A stretch of 64,000 nt of DNA from Candidatus Omnitrophota bacterium (GCA_041650805.1 JBAZKM010000001.1:62001-126000), one strand, 5' to 3'; positions 1-8,704 are shown, numbered from the stretch's first letter. Notes: generated by a model from the letters alone, not told the origin. Translations and numbers: made by a program.

Positions 1-530
1 ACGGGATCACGAGCGGACTGATAAAAGAGAAAGACCTCAGGAAGGTAAAACTATGGACGGAGAAGGACAGGGAGATAAAGCGCCGCTCTCCCCACATAAA
101 GGATGAGGTCCGTAAGTATCAGGTGATACGCGCTATCATAAATGAGCAGGTCACCGACCTTTTGCGCCAGACCGAGCTCAATATAAAGAAGTTCAAGCTC
201 CAGCGGCCGCAGGACACGGTCAGGATACCGGAACGTATCGTGACATTCTCCAAGACGATGCAGGGCCTTCGCGCGCCGATGCGGGAGTTCCTCATGGAAA
301 ATCTCTACCAGCATTACCGCGTGGTCAGGATGGCGAACAAGGCCTATCGTTTCATCGCCGACCTCTTCAATGTCTACCTCGATAAGGTCGAACAGCTGCC
401 GCCGACGACCCAGGGCCGGCTCAAGAAAGAGGAGAAGCACCGCGTCGTCTGTGACTACATCGCCGGCATGACGGACCGCTACGCGCTCGATGAGTACAAG
501 AAGTTCTTCGAGCCGTACGAGCGAGTGTAA
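1..530 (+). CDS. dGTPase-like HD phosphohydrolase, C-terminal part (5' truncated by the window)
   Basis: The frame is open from the first bases of the window (reading from position 3) to TAA at 528-530, so this is the C-terminal end of a longer gene. The segment with HYRVVRMANKAYRF and the terminal VVCDYIAGMTDRYALDEY match the C-terminal helical part of deoxyguanosinetriphosphate triphosphohydrolase-like proteins, which cleave dNTPs to the nucleoside and triphosphate. The metal-binding HD motif would lie upstream and is not visible. The GTG at 123 is an internal codon, not a start. The family call rests on recalled conservation of this C-terminal block. Confidence 0.85.
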   Translation, partial: GITSGLIKEKDLRKVKLWTEKDREIKRRSPHIKDEVRKYQVIRAIINEQVTDLLRQTELNIKKFKLQRPQDTVRIPERIVTFSKTMQGLRAPMREFLMENLYQHYRVVRMANKAYRFIADLFNVYLDKVEQLPPTTQGRLKKEEKHRVVCDYIAGMTDRYALDEYKKFFEPYERV

Positions 531-531
531 C

Positions 532-640
532 GTTAATTTCAAATTTCCAATGTCAAATCCCAAATTAATTCCCGATGTCCAATGTCAAATTGGGAATTGG
601 ACATTAATTTGACATTTGGAATTGGTCATTTGACATTAAC
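532..640. repeat. AT-rich imperfect inverted repeat (copy 1 of an intergenic repeat)
   Basis: The gap between the dGTPase-like gene and the nitroreductase gene is filled by variations on CCAATGTCAAAT. The left end GTTAAT (532-537) is mirrored by ATTAAC (635-640), and the arms pair imperfectly over most of their length, giving one long AT-rich hairpin. A related single arm occurs at 1269-1331. It resembles dispersed intergenic repeats of some uncultivated bacteria. It could also act as a terminator for the upstream gene. No coding potential was seen. Confidence 0.7.
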
Positions 641-679
641 ATATCTTTATCCGCTGTTATCTAAGGAAGGGGCTTAATA

Positions 680-1243
680 ATGAACCCGACAATCGAGATG
701 ATACTGGGGAGGAGGGCGGTGAGGGCGTATGAGGCGAAGCCAATACCGAGAGACGTTATGGAGGAGATAATAAGGGCGGGGAATGCGGCGCCGAGCGGAT
801 GCAATGCCCAGGCCTGGAGGTTCGTCGCGGTCGAGGACGCCGAATCCCGGGAACGGCTTGCCGCGCTTGCCCTCCCGCGGTACAAGAAATGGATGGCCGG
901 CGCGTCCGACGGGTTAAAAGAGATGCGCGAGGAGATCGACTCTGTCGTGAAAGACCCCGTATACTACTCGGCGCCTTCCATCGTCTTTGTGATAGGGAGC
1001 GGCATGACAGCCGATCTCGACAGCCCTATGGTCTGCCAGAATATGATGCTTGCCGCCAGGTCGTTGGGGGTGGGCAGCTGCTGGGTATACTTCGGGCAAC
1101 TGGTCCTTGACGACAAAGACGTCAGGGCTGCCCTGGAGTTAAGGGAGGACGAGAAGGTATACGGGCCGATACTGTTCGGATATCCCAAGGACGGCTTCCC
1201 CGATTCCCCTCCGAAGAAAGAAGCGACGGTGAAATGGATATAG
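680..1243 (+). CDS. nitroreductase family protein
   Basis: This is a 187-residue flavin-dependent oxidoreductase of the nitroreductase family. The N-terminal block with RRAVRAYEAKPIP and AAPSGCNAQAWRF is the family's FMN-binding start, and MMLAARSLGVGSCWVY is the second conserved block lining the flavin. Such enzymes use NAD(P)H to reduce nitro groups, quinones or other acceptors; the substrate cannot be read from the sequence. The ATG at 680 follows AAGGAAGGGG at a normal distance. The gene stands alone between two copies of the AT-rich intergenic repeat. Confidence 0.9.
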   Translation: MNPTIEMILGRRAVRAYEAKPIPRDVMEEIIRAGNAAPSGCNAQAWRFVAVEDAESRERLAALALPRYKKWMAGASDGLKEMREEIDSVVKDPVYYSAPSIVFVIGSGMTADLDSPMVCQNMMLAARSLGVGSCWVYFGQLVLDDKDVRAALELREDEKVYGPILFGYPKDGFPDSPPKKEATVKWI

Positions 1244-1268
1244 CTGACCGGAACAGGGAATATCTTCC

Positions 1269-1331
1269 GTTAATTTCCAATGTCCAATGTCAAATTCCAA
1301 ATTAATTCCCAATAACCGATTTCAAATCAGG
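1269..1331. repeat. AT-rich intergenic repeat, copy 2 (single arm)
   Basis: The sequence from GTTAATTTCCAATGTCC onwards is closely similar to the left arm of the element at 532-640, with the same CCAATGTCAAAT and AAATTAATTCCC units. It lacks the full mirrored right arm. It ends directly at the Shine-Dalgarno AGGAGG of the PspC gene. The recurrence within 1 kb shows a dispersed repeat family rather than chance AT-richness. Confidence 0.65.
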
Positions 1332-1339
1332 AGGCGGAG

Positions 1340-1543
1340 ATGAAACGGCTTTTTCTTTCCGATACGGACCGTAAGATAGGCGGGGTCTGCGGAGGGCTGG
1401 GGGAGTTTTTCGATAAAGACCCGACCATCTTCAGGATCCTATTTGTCATCATAAGCATGCTGTGGGGGTTCGGGATCATCGTATATCTCATAATGTGGCT
1501 TATCATCCCGAGGAAGCCGAAGGGTGCGTCTCCGGAAAAATAG
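1340..1543 (+). CDS. PspC domain protein
   Basis: This 67-residue protein is essentially one PspC domain: a cytoplasmic N-terminus with the pattern KIGGVCGGLGEFFDKDPT, followed by a hydrophobic segment (about residues 30-55, FRILFVIISMLW to YLIMWLIIP) and a short charged tail. PspC proteins sit in the inner membrane and in some bacteria take part in the phage-shock envelope response. Stand-alone small PspC proteins are common and often unassigned. AGGAGG at 1329-1334 supports the ATG at 1340. No pspA or pspF gene lies nearby, so a stress role is only inferred. Confidence 0.88.
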   Translation: MKRLFLSDTDRKIGGVCGGLGEFFDKDPTIFRILFVIISMLWGFGIIVYLIMWLIIPRKPKGASPEK

Positions 1544-1572
1544 GTAGTAGAAAAAAATAAAATAGGGATGAG

Positions 1573-1887
1573 ATGATAAAGGCGAAGGCGGGGAAGTTAG
1601 CGGCTGAGGCGGCTTACCAGAAAAATTCTATTGTCAGCCGCGAGATCATCAATAAGAAGACGGGGACCGTTACCGTCTTCGCGTTCGATAAGGACGAAGG
1701 GCTGAGCGAACACACGGCGCCTTTCGATGCGCTTATTTATATACTGGACGGCGAGGCGAGGGTTTTCATCTCCGGCAGGGCGCATCGGGTAAAGAAGGAC
1801 GAGGCGATCATAATGCCGGCAAATAGACCCCATTCCCTGAAGGCGCTGAAAAGATTCAAGATGCTCTTGATCATGATAAGATCGTAG
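1573..1887 (+). CDS. cupin domain protein
   Basis: This 104-residue single-domain cupin has the two-motif beta-barrel layout: LSEHTAPFDALIYILDGEA (first motif) and the later block DEAIIMPANRPHSLKAL (second motif). The first motif keeps one clear His and the second keeps PHSLKA, so a metal site is plausible. Small cupins of this type bind metals or small ligands; no substrate can be assigned. The start at 1573 follows GGGATGAG closely. It ends 24 bases before a possible small ORF at 1912. Confidence 0.85.
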   Translation: MIKAKAGKLAAEAAYQKNSIVSREIINKKTGTVTVFAFDKDEGLSEHTAPFDALIYILDGEARVFISGRAHRVKKDEAIIMPANRPHSLKALKRFKMLLIMIRS

Positions 1888-1911
1888 GAATGCGCTAGGA
1901 GAAGAGACAAT

Positions 1912-2043
1912 ATGCAGATCTTTGGTATAGTAAGCACGCTTTTGTTCACACTTTGTTTCATCCGGTCTTCTCCTGTCCTTTGTTACATTTACGCTGATCG
2001 TTTATTACAGAAAATGATAAAGACAAGGACATCTTTTTCATGA
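1912..2043 (+). CDS. possible small hydrophobic ORF, 43 codons, coupled to the next gene
   Basis: An ATG at 1912 lies about 10 bases after AGGAG (1897-1901). It opens a 43-codon frame whose TGA (2041-2043) overlaps the ATG of the next gene in an ATGA junction. The product starts with a hydrophobic stretch of about 20 residues (MQIFGIVSTLLFTLCFI) and ends basic. Without it the next gene has no good ribosome-binding site, so it may act as a coupling leader ORF. No homologue is recognised, and chance is a real alternative. Confidence 0.35.
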   Translation: MQIFGIVSTLLFTLCFIRSSPVLCYIYADRLLQKMIKTRTSFS

Positions 2044-2990
2044 AGATATCATTCGATAACCATCGGATCTCCGCCGGACCTCTCAATATTTTACAACACA
2101 TATATTATGCTCCTAACCATTACGGTCTTTCTGTAAGACAGACCACCGGGATGCATCAGGACTACTGGTCCAAGGAGTTGCCGAAGCTTTTAAAAAATGC
2201 AAAAGATAGAAGCGATTTACTGAATCGGCTCATCAAAGAACTTGAGCATTTAGGCGCAAGAGCCGAAGAGCGCCGGGCCAGACAACGGGAACAGATCCAC
2301 GGAGGGAAATGGGCTGAAAAAGAGATAGTGCTAAATGCGGAGCTCCTGGCCGTGCTTTCGGCCCTGCCCGATACCTTGCTCGGAAGTTTTTTTACGCGCC
2401 TTACCGGAGCGCGCGACTTCCCGAAAAGATGCCGGGTTGTAGATCTTAAGCTTAAAAAAGAGCGCGATGGCGAAGATACGGATTTTGTAGAACCGGATCT
2501 ACTTATATTGGGCGAAGACACCTTGCTCATGATAGAGATAAAGAGTCGCGGCGGGAAGACAAGCTCCCGCAGTTATCCTCCCTTGCAGCTTCTCAATTAT
2601 ATGAGGCTTATAATAGAGTGCCGCAAGACGGAAGATGATAAGCTGCCTTCCAGGTTTGGGCACCTTATACTGATGCCGTCATTGGACCTGAAGTGGTTGG
2701 AGCAGCATGAGAAATGGGTCATGGGGATCGACAAAGACAATGAGAGGAAACTTCGGGTAAATGCGAATGCGTCTCTTGTATTCGGTGATACATATGTGAA
2801 GAAGCATAGAGGTGAATTTTATAATACCTTGAAAAGCACACCCATTTATTACCGATCGTGGGACGAGCTTGCCGATGCATTTCAACAGGAAATACAAGCT
2901 GCCACAAAGGACCCTTATCATAAACATTGGGAAAGGGTAGGGGCAGAATTACTGGAGATGGCAAATAAAGCCGGTATGTATAAGCAGTAA
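2040..2990 (+). CDS. PD-(D/E)XK nuclease-like protein, uncharacterised
   Basis: This 316-residue protein is not recognised by name. It contains a convincing PD-(D/E)XK core: EPD at 151-153, then E166-I-K168 at the end of a predicted beta strand (LLMIEIKS), followed by Q183-LLNY (a QxxxY-like helix). This is the layout of restriction-enzyme-like and RecB-like nuclease folds. An acidic helix around residues 93-104 could supply the upstream Glu. There is no helicase or DNA-binding domain. It looks more AT-rich than its neighbours and sits alone behind a possible leader ORF, which would fit horizontal acquisition. A defence or repair role is only a guess. Confidence 0.7.
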   Translation: MKISFDNHRISAGPLNILQHIYYAPNHYGLSVRQTTGMHQDYWSKELPKLLKNAKDRSDLLNRLIKELEHLGARAEERRARQREQIHGGKWAEKEIVLNAELLAVLSALPDTLLGSFFTRLTGARDFPKRCRVVDLKLKKERDGEDTDFVEPDLLILGEDTLLMIEIKSRGGKTSSRSYPPLQLLNYMRLIIECRKTEDDKLPSRFGHLILMPSLDLKWLEQHEKWVMGIDKDNERKLRVNANASLVFGDTYVKKHRGEFYNTLKSTPIYYRSWDELADAFQQEIQAATKDPYHKHWERVGAELLEMANKAGMYKQ

Positions 2991-3011
2991 AGTGACTGTT
3001 CCTAATATGAG

Positions 3012-3725
3012 ATGAACCTTATCCTTCTCTCCAAAGACGACTTTATCGATCCCGGCAGGCGCGTCCGCCTTACGGGGAGGCGCCACAAGCATATCCGCGA
3101 AATACTTAAATCATCGATCGGTGACGAACTTTGTGTGGGCCTCCTGGGTGACAGGATAGGCAAGGGGCGAGTTCTCGCGATCGACGATAAGGCGGTCGAG
3201 ATGGAGATATCCCTCGAGACCGACCCGCCCCGGCCGGTACCTATCACCCTCGTCCTCGCCCTGCCGCGGCCCATCGTCTTAAAAAGAGTCCTCAGCCACG
3301 TGACGGCCCTCGGCATAAAGAAGATAATACTCATACAGACAGAGAGGGTAGAGAAGAGCTACTGGAATAGCCCGGCACTCAAGGAAGAGAGCATACGGAC
3401 GCAACTTATGCTCGGGCTTGAACAGGCCAAAGATACTATCATGCCTGAAGTCCTATGCCGTACGAAGTTCAAGCCGTTCGCCGAAGACGAACTTCCCAGC
3501 CTGATAAGAGGTACGCGCGCCTTCCTTGCCGATCCCGAGGCAGAGGAGGCGGCCCCCTGCGGAAATGCGACCCCCGCCACCCTTGTGATAGGTACGGAAG
3601 GCGGCTTCCTGCCTAATGAAGCCGCGCTCCTTAAGAGAGCCGGATGCGAAAGCGTCCGTTTCGGCAAACGCATCCTGCGCGTAGAGACGGCCGTAATAGC
3701 GGCCATAGCGCGCCTGGCGCCTTGA
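3012..3725 (+). CDS. rsmE: 16S rRNA (uracil1498-N3)-methyltransferase RsmE
   Basis: RsmE transfers a methyl group from S-adenosylmethionine to N3 of U1498 in 16S rRNA, in the decoding region of the small subunit. The protein has 237 residues, usual for the family. An N-terminal PUA-like barrel includes RHKHIREILKSSIGDEL. The C-terminal SPOUT knot carries the signature VIGTEGGFLPNE and FGKRILRVETAVIAA, where the family shows IGPEGG and LGxRILRxETA. Pro to Thr in the first motif is a mild deviation. No clear Shine-Dalgarno precedes the ATG at 3012. Confidence 0.93.
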   Translation: MNLILLSKDDFIDPGRRVRLTGRRHKHIREILKSSIGDELCVGLLGDRIGKGRVLAIDDKAVEMEISLETDPPRPVPITLVLALPRPIVLKRVLSHVTALGIKKIILIQTERVEKSYWNSPALKEESIRTQLMLGLEQAKDTIMPEVLCRTKFKPFAEDELPSLIRGTRAFLADPEAEEAAPCGNATPATLVIGTEGGFLPNEAALLKRAGCESVRFGKRILRVETAVIAAIARLAP

Positions 3726-3737
3726 CCCTTTAAACTA

Positions 3738-3766
3738 TTGACAACTCGCGCGACGAGGATTATAAT
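3738..3766 (+). promoter_or_regulatory. consensus sigma-70 promoter, probably leaderless transcript
   Basis: A perfect -35 TTGACA (3738-3743) and a perfect -10 TATAAT (3761-3766) are separated by exactly 17 bases. The expected transcription start, about 7 bases downstream, lies 1-3 bases from the ATG at 3775. No Shine-Dalgarno fits in between, which points to a leaderless or almost leaderless mRNA. Confidence 0.85.
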
Positions 3767-3774
3767 CAGGGTCA

Positions 3775-5301
3775 ATGGCAGAAGAGATCAAGGAAGGAGA
3801 ATACAGGCAGGAGCTGTTCGAGCGGCTCAAGAAGAGCATCAGCCTGAAGAAGGAAGAGGAGTGCTTCGGCGTCTGTATAAAGCCTGCCCTCTGGTGGATC
3901 ATCGACAGGCCGCACCCCAAAGAGATCGACCTCGAGCGCGCCATCTACCCCAATTGCCCCCACCTGAAGAAGTCGAGATCCTCCAGGAGGAAACGCTGTC
4001 TCGGCGACCTCGCCTCGGCCGTAAAGAACGCCACATCGACGAAGGCGGTGGCCAAGTTCGAGTGCGGGGAGGGGCTTCACGGGTTCGTATATCCCATCTT
4101 CCAGGGTGAAAAGCTTTACGGCTACATAGGCGCCTGCTATGCGAAAAGGGAGATCTCTCCCTCTATCCTCAATATCTTTGCCGCCTTCACCGATACGATC
4201 ATAAAAGAGATACAGAAAGAGCTCGAGCTCTCCAAACTATACGAAACGATACGCCCGCGCGCGATAGCGCTGTCGACCGTCCACACCGTGCACCGGCTCA
4301 TAAGCTCGACTCTCGACCTGAACGAGCTCCTCCCGCGCATAGCGCGGCTCTCCCTGCAGATAATGCGCGCGAACCGCTGTTCCATAAAACTTGTCGACTC
4401 TACCAGGCGGGTCCTCCTCCCGAAGGTGACCATAGACCTCAGGAAGAAGACGACGAAACTTAAGAAGGTCAGGGTCGGCCGGTACGCCCCCGGCAAGGCG
4501 GTGAAGTTCGGCAGGCCCATCCGCGGAGCTAATTACATATCGGTACCTCTCATCGACGAGGATGTCATAGGTGTAGTCACGCTATACGACAAGATCGACA
4601 CAAAGCCGTTCTCGGCCTTCGACCAGGAGATAATGGCGACCCTTGCCGAGCAGGCGGTAATAGCCATAAAGAACGCGCAATTATATAAAGAGCAGGAGAA
4701 GCTCACCATGGGCAGCATACGGTCGCTCGCGACGATCCTCGATTCGCGCGCGCCCGGCACCTTCGTGCCCCGCGCGTCGTTCCTGAAGATCGTCATCGCC
4801 ATGGGGCAGGAGCTCCGGATGGATAACGGCGAGCTGAAGAGCCTGGAATACGCCGCCCTGCTGCACGATGCCGGCCAGATAGCCCTCCCCGACGAGGTCC
4901 TCTCCAAACCGGACAAGCTCACAGGCGCCGAATACGACATGGTCAAGGCGCACCCGGCGCACAGTGTCGAGATCATACGCCACATGAAGGCCCTCAAGAC
5001 CGTCATACCCATCATACTCTACCATCACGAAAATTACGACGGCTCGGGATATCCGAAACACCTGAAGAAGGAACAGATACCTCTCGGCGCGAGGATAATG
5101 GCCATCATAGACGCCTTTGAGGCGATGATAACGAAGAGGCCTTACCGGGAGCCGAAGAGCATAGATGCGGCGATAGAAGAGATAAGGCACAACGCCGGGA
5201 CGCAGTTCGACCCGAAGATCGTGGACCTCTTCCTTAAGGTGATGAAACGGAGGGATATAAGGCAGACGCTGGAAAGGGAGCTATATGAAAAAAATAGATG
5301 A
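3775..5301 (+). CDS. PocR-like / GAF / degenerate HD-GYP sensory protein
   Basis: The 508-residue protein has three parts. Residues about 20-125 resemble the PocR ligand-binding domain (cysteines at 30, 34, 61, 75, 97; VYPIFQGEKLYGYIG). Residues about 165-300 form a GAF domain. Residues about 310-500 form an HD-GYP domain. HD-GYP proteins normally hydrolyse cyclic di-GMP with a bimetal centre. Here HHENYDGSGYP (417-427), D446 and RPY are present, but HDIGK reads HDAGQ (364-368) and the preceding conserved His of the GHS-type motif is replaced (PRAS, 332-335). Catalysis is therefore doubtful, and the domain may only bind its ligand or a partner. The gene overlaps the next one by 17 bases. Confidence 0.85.
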   Translation: MAEEIKEGEYRQELFERLKKSISLKKEEECFGVCIKPALWWIIDRPHPKEIDLERAIYPNCPHLKKSRSSRRKRCLGDLASAVKNATSTKAVAKFECGEGLHGFVYPIFQGEKLYGYIGACYAKREISPSILNIFAAFTDTIIKEIQKELELSKLYETIRPRAIALSTVHTVHRLISSTLDLNELLPRIARLSLQIMRANRCSIKLVDSTRRVLLPKVTIDLRKKTTKLKKVRVGRYAPGKAVKFGRPIRGANYISVPLIDEDVIGVVTLYDKIDTKPFSAFDQEIMATLAEQAVIAIKNAQLYKEQEKLTMGSIRSLATILDSRAPGTFVPRASFLKIVIAMGQELRMDNGELKSLEYAALLHDAGQIALPDEVLSKPDKLTGAEYDMVKAHPAHSVEIIRHMKALKTVIPIILYHHENYDGSGYPKHLKKEQIPLGARIMAIIDAFEAMITKRPYREPKSIDAAIEEIRHNAGTQFDPKIVDLFLKVMKRRDIRQTLERELYEKNR

Positions 5302-5557
5302 TCTCGCAAAATCCGATATTCATATGAAGATACTGGCTTTCTTTCACGAGAATCAGGCCTCGATAGACACCCCGCGCGGCGTCGCCACCTGGATCAGGGA
5401 GGACAGGGCCAAGGTCAAACGGGCCCTCGAAGACCTCGTATCGCTCAAGGTCCTGGTCGCCCATAGGGCCACTTCGACTACCGGGTACGGGTATACGAGC
5501 TCGAATACGATAATATCCAAGGTCGGGCGCCTCCTCGGGAAGAGGAAGACATCCTGA
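5285..5557 (+). CDS. small winged-helix-like protein
   Basis: The 90-residue product has the look of a winged-helix domain: KILAFFHENQASIDTPRGVA, then IREDRAKVKRALEDLVSLKVLVAHR, a helix pair followed by a probable recognition helix and wing. The basic tail ends in LLGKRKTS. It starts inside the end of the sensory gene (17-base overlap, with AAAGGGA just upstream), so the two are translationally coupled. It may act as the DNA-binding or partner module of that sensor. No named family is recognised. Confidence 0.6.
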   Translation: MKKIDDLAKSDIHMKILAFFHENQASIDTPRGVATWIREDRAKVKRALEDLVSLKVLVAHRATSTTGYGYTSSNTIISKVGRLLGKRKTS

Positions 5558-5597
5558 AGACATAGCTCTCCGAAGGACCCGCCATCCGATCAACCAT

Positions 5598-8500
5598 ATG
5601 AAAGATTATACAAGAGCGTATGATGAATTGAACGACCGGCAGAAGCTGGCCGTGGACACGGTCGACGGCCCGGTCCTCGTGCTCGCAGGTCCGGGCACGG
5701 GGAAGACACAGCTCCTGTCGATACGCGCGGCCGCCATTCTCAAAAAGAGGAAAGCGGCGCCGGAGAATATCCTGGTAGTCACGTACACGAACTCCGCGGC
5801 GAAGGCGATGAAAGAGCGCCTGGCCTCCGTAATAGGGGAAGAGGGCTACAATATAGAGGTCGGGACGTTCCACGCGTTCGCCAATTCCATCATACAGGAC
5901 TCGGAAGAGGCCGCAAATTACACCGGCGACAAGATACAGATGAGCGAGATAGAGCAGGTCCGCGCCGTCGAGTATGCCCTCGACCACGCTAAAGGCGTTG
6001 ACGAGATACGCCCATTCCGCGCCCCGTACATGTACACCGGCGAGGTCCTGCAGAAGATAGGGGAGCTGAAGAGGGACGGCATCACGCCCGGCGGATTCGC
6101 GGCATATATGAAGAGGAAGTCCGCCGGCGGCACCGCGGCCATGGACGAGAAGTACGTAAAGCGGCTCCATGCCTTCGGCAGGGTCTACGCCATGTACGAG
6201 GACCTGAAGAGCGGAACGAACAAGGATGTATTCGATGAGCGCGGACGGTATGATTTTGACGACATGATCCTCTTTGCCACGGAGGCGCTTAAAAAGGAGG
6301 AGGGGCTTCGCGAACGGTACCGGTCGCTCTACCGTTATGTGATGGTCGATGAGTACCAGGACACTAACGGCGCCCAGATGGACCTCCTGTTCACGCTGCT
6401 CGATTATAAGGACCCTAACCTCTGCTGCGTCGGTGATGATGACCAATCGATATACCGTTTCCAGGGCGCGAGTATCGCAAACTTCAAACTGCTCCATGAC
6501 CGGTTCCGCGGCATCAGGGAGATACATTTAAAGGACAATTACCGCTCGGCCCAGGAATTGATCAAGATCTCCGACAGCATAATCCGCCTGATACCGGCCG
6601 AAGAGCGGGTGACGGAGAAGTCGCTCGCGGCGGTGCGGAGTTACGCGGGTAAAGAGATAGAGTTCAGGGAATTCACCACGGAGAGCGAAGAGCTCGTATA
6701 TATCATCGACAAGATACGCGAGCTCAGGGAGAAGATAGAGCGCGACAGGTCCATACCGGAGGAGGAGCGTTCGCATCCGTACAACAACATCGCGATCCTC
6801 GTGAGGAAGCGCAAGAACATACTTACCGTGATAGACGCGCTCCTGGGCGCAGGCATCCCTTATGCCACGGACGGCAAAGAGGATATAAGCGGGGAGAAGC
6901 GCGTAAGGCAGCTTCTCGATATCCTGGAGCTGGCCTCGGCCGACCCGTCCAATATCGAAACTAAAGACCTGGACCTGTACAGGGTCCTCATCGCCGATTA
7001 TTTTGAGATACCGCACGCGGACCTGCTGAGGTTCATAGGACACGTGAACGCCGGGAAAGCAAAAGACCGCACCGTCTCGATACTCTCCGCCTTTCTGGAA
7101 TATCCTTTCGGCGCGAAAGACGAGATCAGGTTCACGGACCCGAAGAAGATGATCTTCGCCCGGGAGGCCGTGAAACGCCTGCTCGGCGATGCCCGCTCAA
7201 GGCCGGTCCACGAGATACTGCTCTCTTTCATAAAAGACGCCGGGATATTCAGGTTCATACTGGAGAAATACGCCGACAACGGTGTCATGAAGATCCGGGA
7301 GCTTAGGGCGCTCAGCTCTTTCATAAATATGGTCAAGAGGTCGGACCTCGCAAACCCCGGCGTACGGCTGGACGATTTCATGTCCGAGCTGAAGACGCGC
7401 AAGGACCATGGGATGCCGATACAGGGGTCGCTCGTCACCATGACGCAGGACGGGGTCAGGGTATTCACCGCGCACGGCTCTAAAGGGCAGGAGTTCCGTT
7501 CGGTCATAATACCCTTCTGCATACACGATAAGAACTGGCCCATCAGGCAGCCCGTAGAAAAGATACCCCTGCCGGCGGGGCTCTTCCGGGCCAGAGAGAA
7601 GGCGAAGGACAAGGATCTCCTTAAGAAACTTTTCCTCTACGATGAGACACGCCTCTTTTACGTCGCCATAACGAGGGCAAGATCCAACCTCATATTCACC
7701 TCGAGCCCGGCCGAGGGGTCCGTATCGAGCCCCTACGTCACCCACCTGGACATAGCATCGGCATATCCGGACATCCTCCCGGAAGAGGAGGTCATGGCCA
7801 GGTCCCTCTCGGTGACCGACCTTGAGGACCCGTTCATCGGAACGGAGGCGGTATTGAAAGATATGATATCCAATATGACCCTGAACCCCACGCGCCTGAA
7901 TAATTACATACGATGCAGGCGGAAATTCCTCTACACGGATGTGCTCAAGCTCCCCGGGACCAAAAAGAAGAGCCTGGTATTCGGTAACTGCGTGCACAAG
8001 GGGCTCGAGGAGACGTATGCGCAGTACATGAAGACCGGACGTTTCCCGCCGTTCAATTTTTTCTTCACGGTATTCAGGCGCGAGCTGAAATTCCAGGGCG
8101 TAGATAAGGCCATAGAGCTGCACTGCCTGGGCGAGGGGCAGATAGACAAATTGAAGGGATGGTTCGCCATCGCCTCGCGAAACCCGGTCATGCCCATCGG
8201 GCTTGAACGGAAGCTGGCGGTGACTGTGGGCGACGGCATCATCTTCACCGGAAAGTACGACAGGATGGAGTGGGAGGACGAAGCCGGGCGTCTGGTGAGA
8301 ATAGTCGATTACAAGACGGGGAAGCCGGACGACCACCTCAAGTCGCTCGAGAACGGCGAGGACCTCGCCAGTGACGCGTGCGAAGGGTACCTCCGCCAGC
8401 TCGTCGCGTACCGTATGCTTTTCGAGAAGGATAAAAAGGAGTCCGGGCCCATGCGCGCAAGGGCGGGTGTGCTGGTATTCATCGAGCCCATAAACGCGGA

Positions 8501-8696
8501 CATGCGACGTCTCGGATACAAAAAGGGCGATTATGTATCGAAACGCATCGAGATAACGGACGAGATGGTCGCGCGGCTGGAAGAGGTGATAAAAGAGGTG
8601 TGGGCGAATATAAAAGACCTGCAGTTCGAGAAGCTGAAAGAACGCGACGAGAAGAAGTGCGGGAATTGCGATTTTGACACGGTATGCTGGAGGTAG
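5598..8696 (+). CDS. UvrD/RecB-type helicase with C-terminal Fe-S PD-(D/E)XK nuclease
   Basis: The 1032-residue protein fuses a superfamily 1A helicase to a RecB-type nuclease. Helicase motifs: GPGTGKT Walker A (31-37), DEYQD Walker B (251-255), GDDDQSIYRFQGA motif III and FTAHGSKGQEF late in the helicase. The nuclease shows GKYDRMEW, then D904-Y-K906 in VDYKTG. One cysteine at 773 (YIRCRRKF) plus CGNCDFDTVC at the C-terminus (1021, 1024, 1030) are spaced like the Fe-S staple of AddB/AdnAB-type nucleases. The likely role is processing of DNA ends for recombination. No AddA/AddB partner gene is adjacent, so it may act alone or with a partner encoded elsewhere. Confidence 0.88.
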   Translation: MKDYTRAYDELNDRQKLAVDTVDGPVLVLAGPGTGKTQLLSIRAAAILKKRKAAPENILVVTYTNSAAKAMKERLASVIGEEGYNIEVGTFHAFANSIIQDSEEAANYTGDKIQMSEIEQVRAVEYALDHAKGVDEIRPFRAPYMYTGEVLQKIGELKRDGITPGGFAAYMKRKSAGGTAAMDEKYVKRLHAFGRVYAMYEDLKSGTNKDVFDERGRYDFDDMILFATEALKKEEGLRERYRSLYRYVMVDEYQDTNGAQMDLLFTLLDYKDPNLCCVGDDDQSIYRFQGASIANFKLLHDRFRGIREIHLKDNYRSAQELIKISDSIIRLIPAEERVTEKSLAAVRSYAGKEIEFREFTTESEELVYIIDKIRELREKIERDRSIPEEERSHPYNNIAILVRKRKNILTVIDALLGAGIPYATDGKEDISGEKRVRQLLDILELASADPSNIETKDLDLYRVLIADYFEIPHADLLRFIGHVNAGKAKDRTVSILSAFLEYPFGAKDEIRFTDPKKMIFAREAVKRLLGDARSRPVHEILLSFIKDAGIFRFILEKYADNGVMKIRELRALSSFINMVKRSDLANPGVRLDDFMSELKTRKDHGMPIQGSLVTMTQDGVRVFTAHGSKGQEFRSVIIPFCIHDKNWPIRQPVEKIPLPAGLFRAREKAKDKDLLKKLFLYDETRLFYVAITRARSNLIFTSSPAEGSVSSPYVTHLDIASAYPDILPEEEVMARSLSVTDLEDPFIGTEAVLKDMISNMTLNPTRLNNYIRCRRKFLYTDVLKLPGTKKKSLVFGNCVHKGLEETYAQYMKTGRFPPFNFFFTVFRRELKFQGVDKAIELHCLGEGQIDKLKGWFAIASRNPVMPIGLERKLAVTVGDGIIFTGKYDRMEWEDEAGRLVRIVDYKTGKPDDHLKSLENGEDLASDACEGYLRQLVAYRMLFEKDKKESGPMRARAGVLVFIEPINADMRRLGYKKGDYVSKRIEITDEMVARLEEVIKEVWANIKDLQFEKLKERDEKKCGNCDFDTVCWR

Positions 8697-8704
8697 GAAC
8701 GGGT

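Noticed and set aside
532..640. CRISPR-like repeats
   Set aside because: Units are irregular, overlapping and mirror-imaged, with no constant spacer length and no cas genes nearby.
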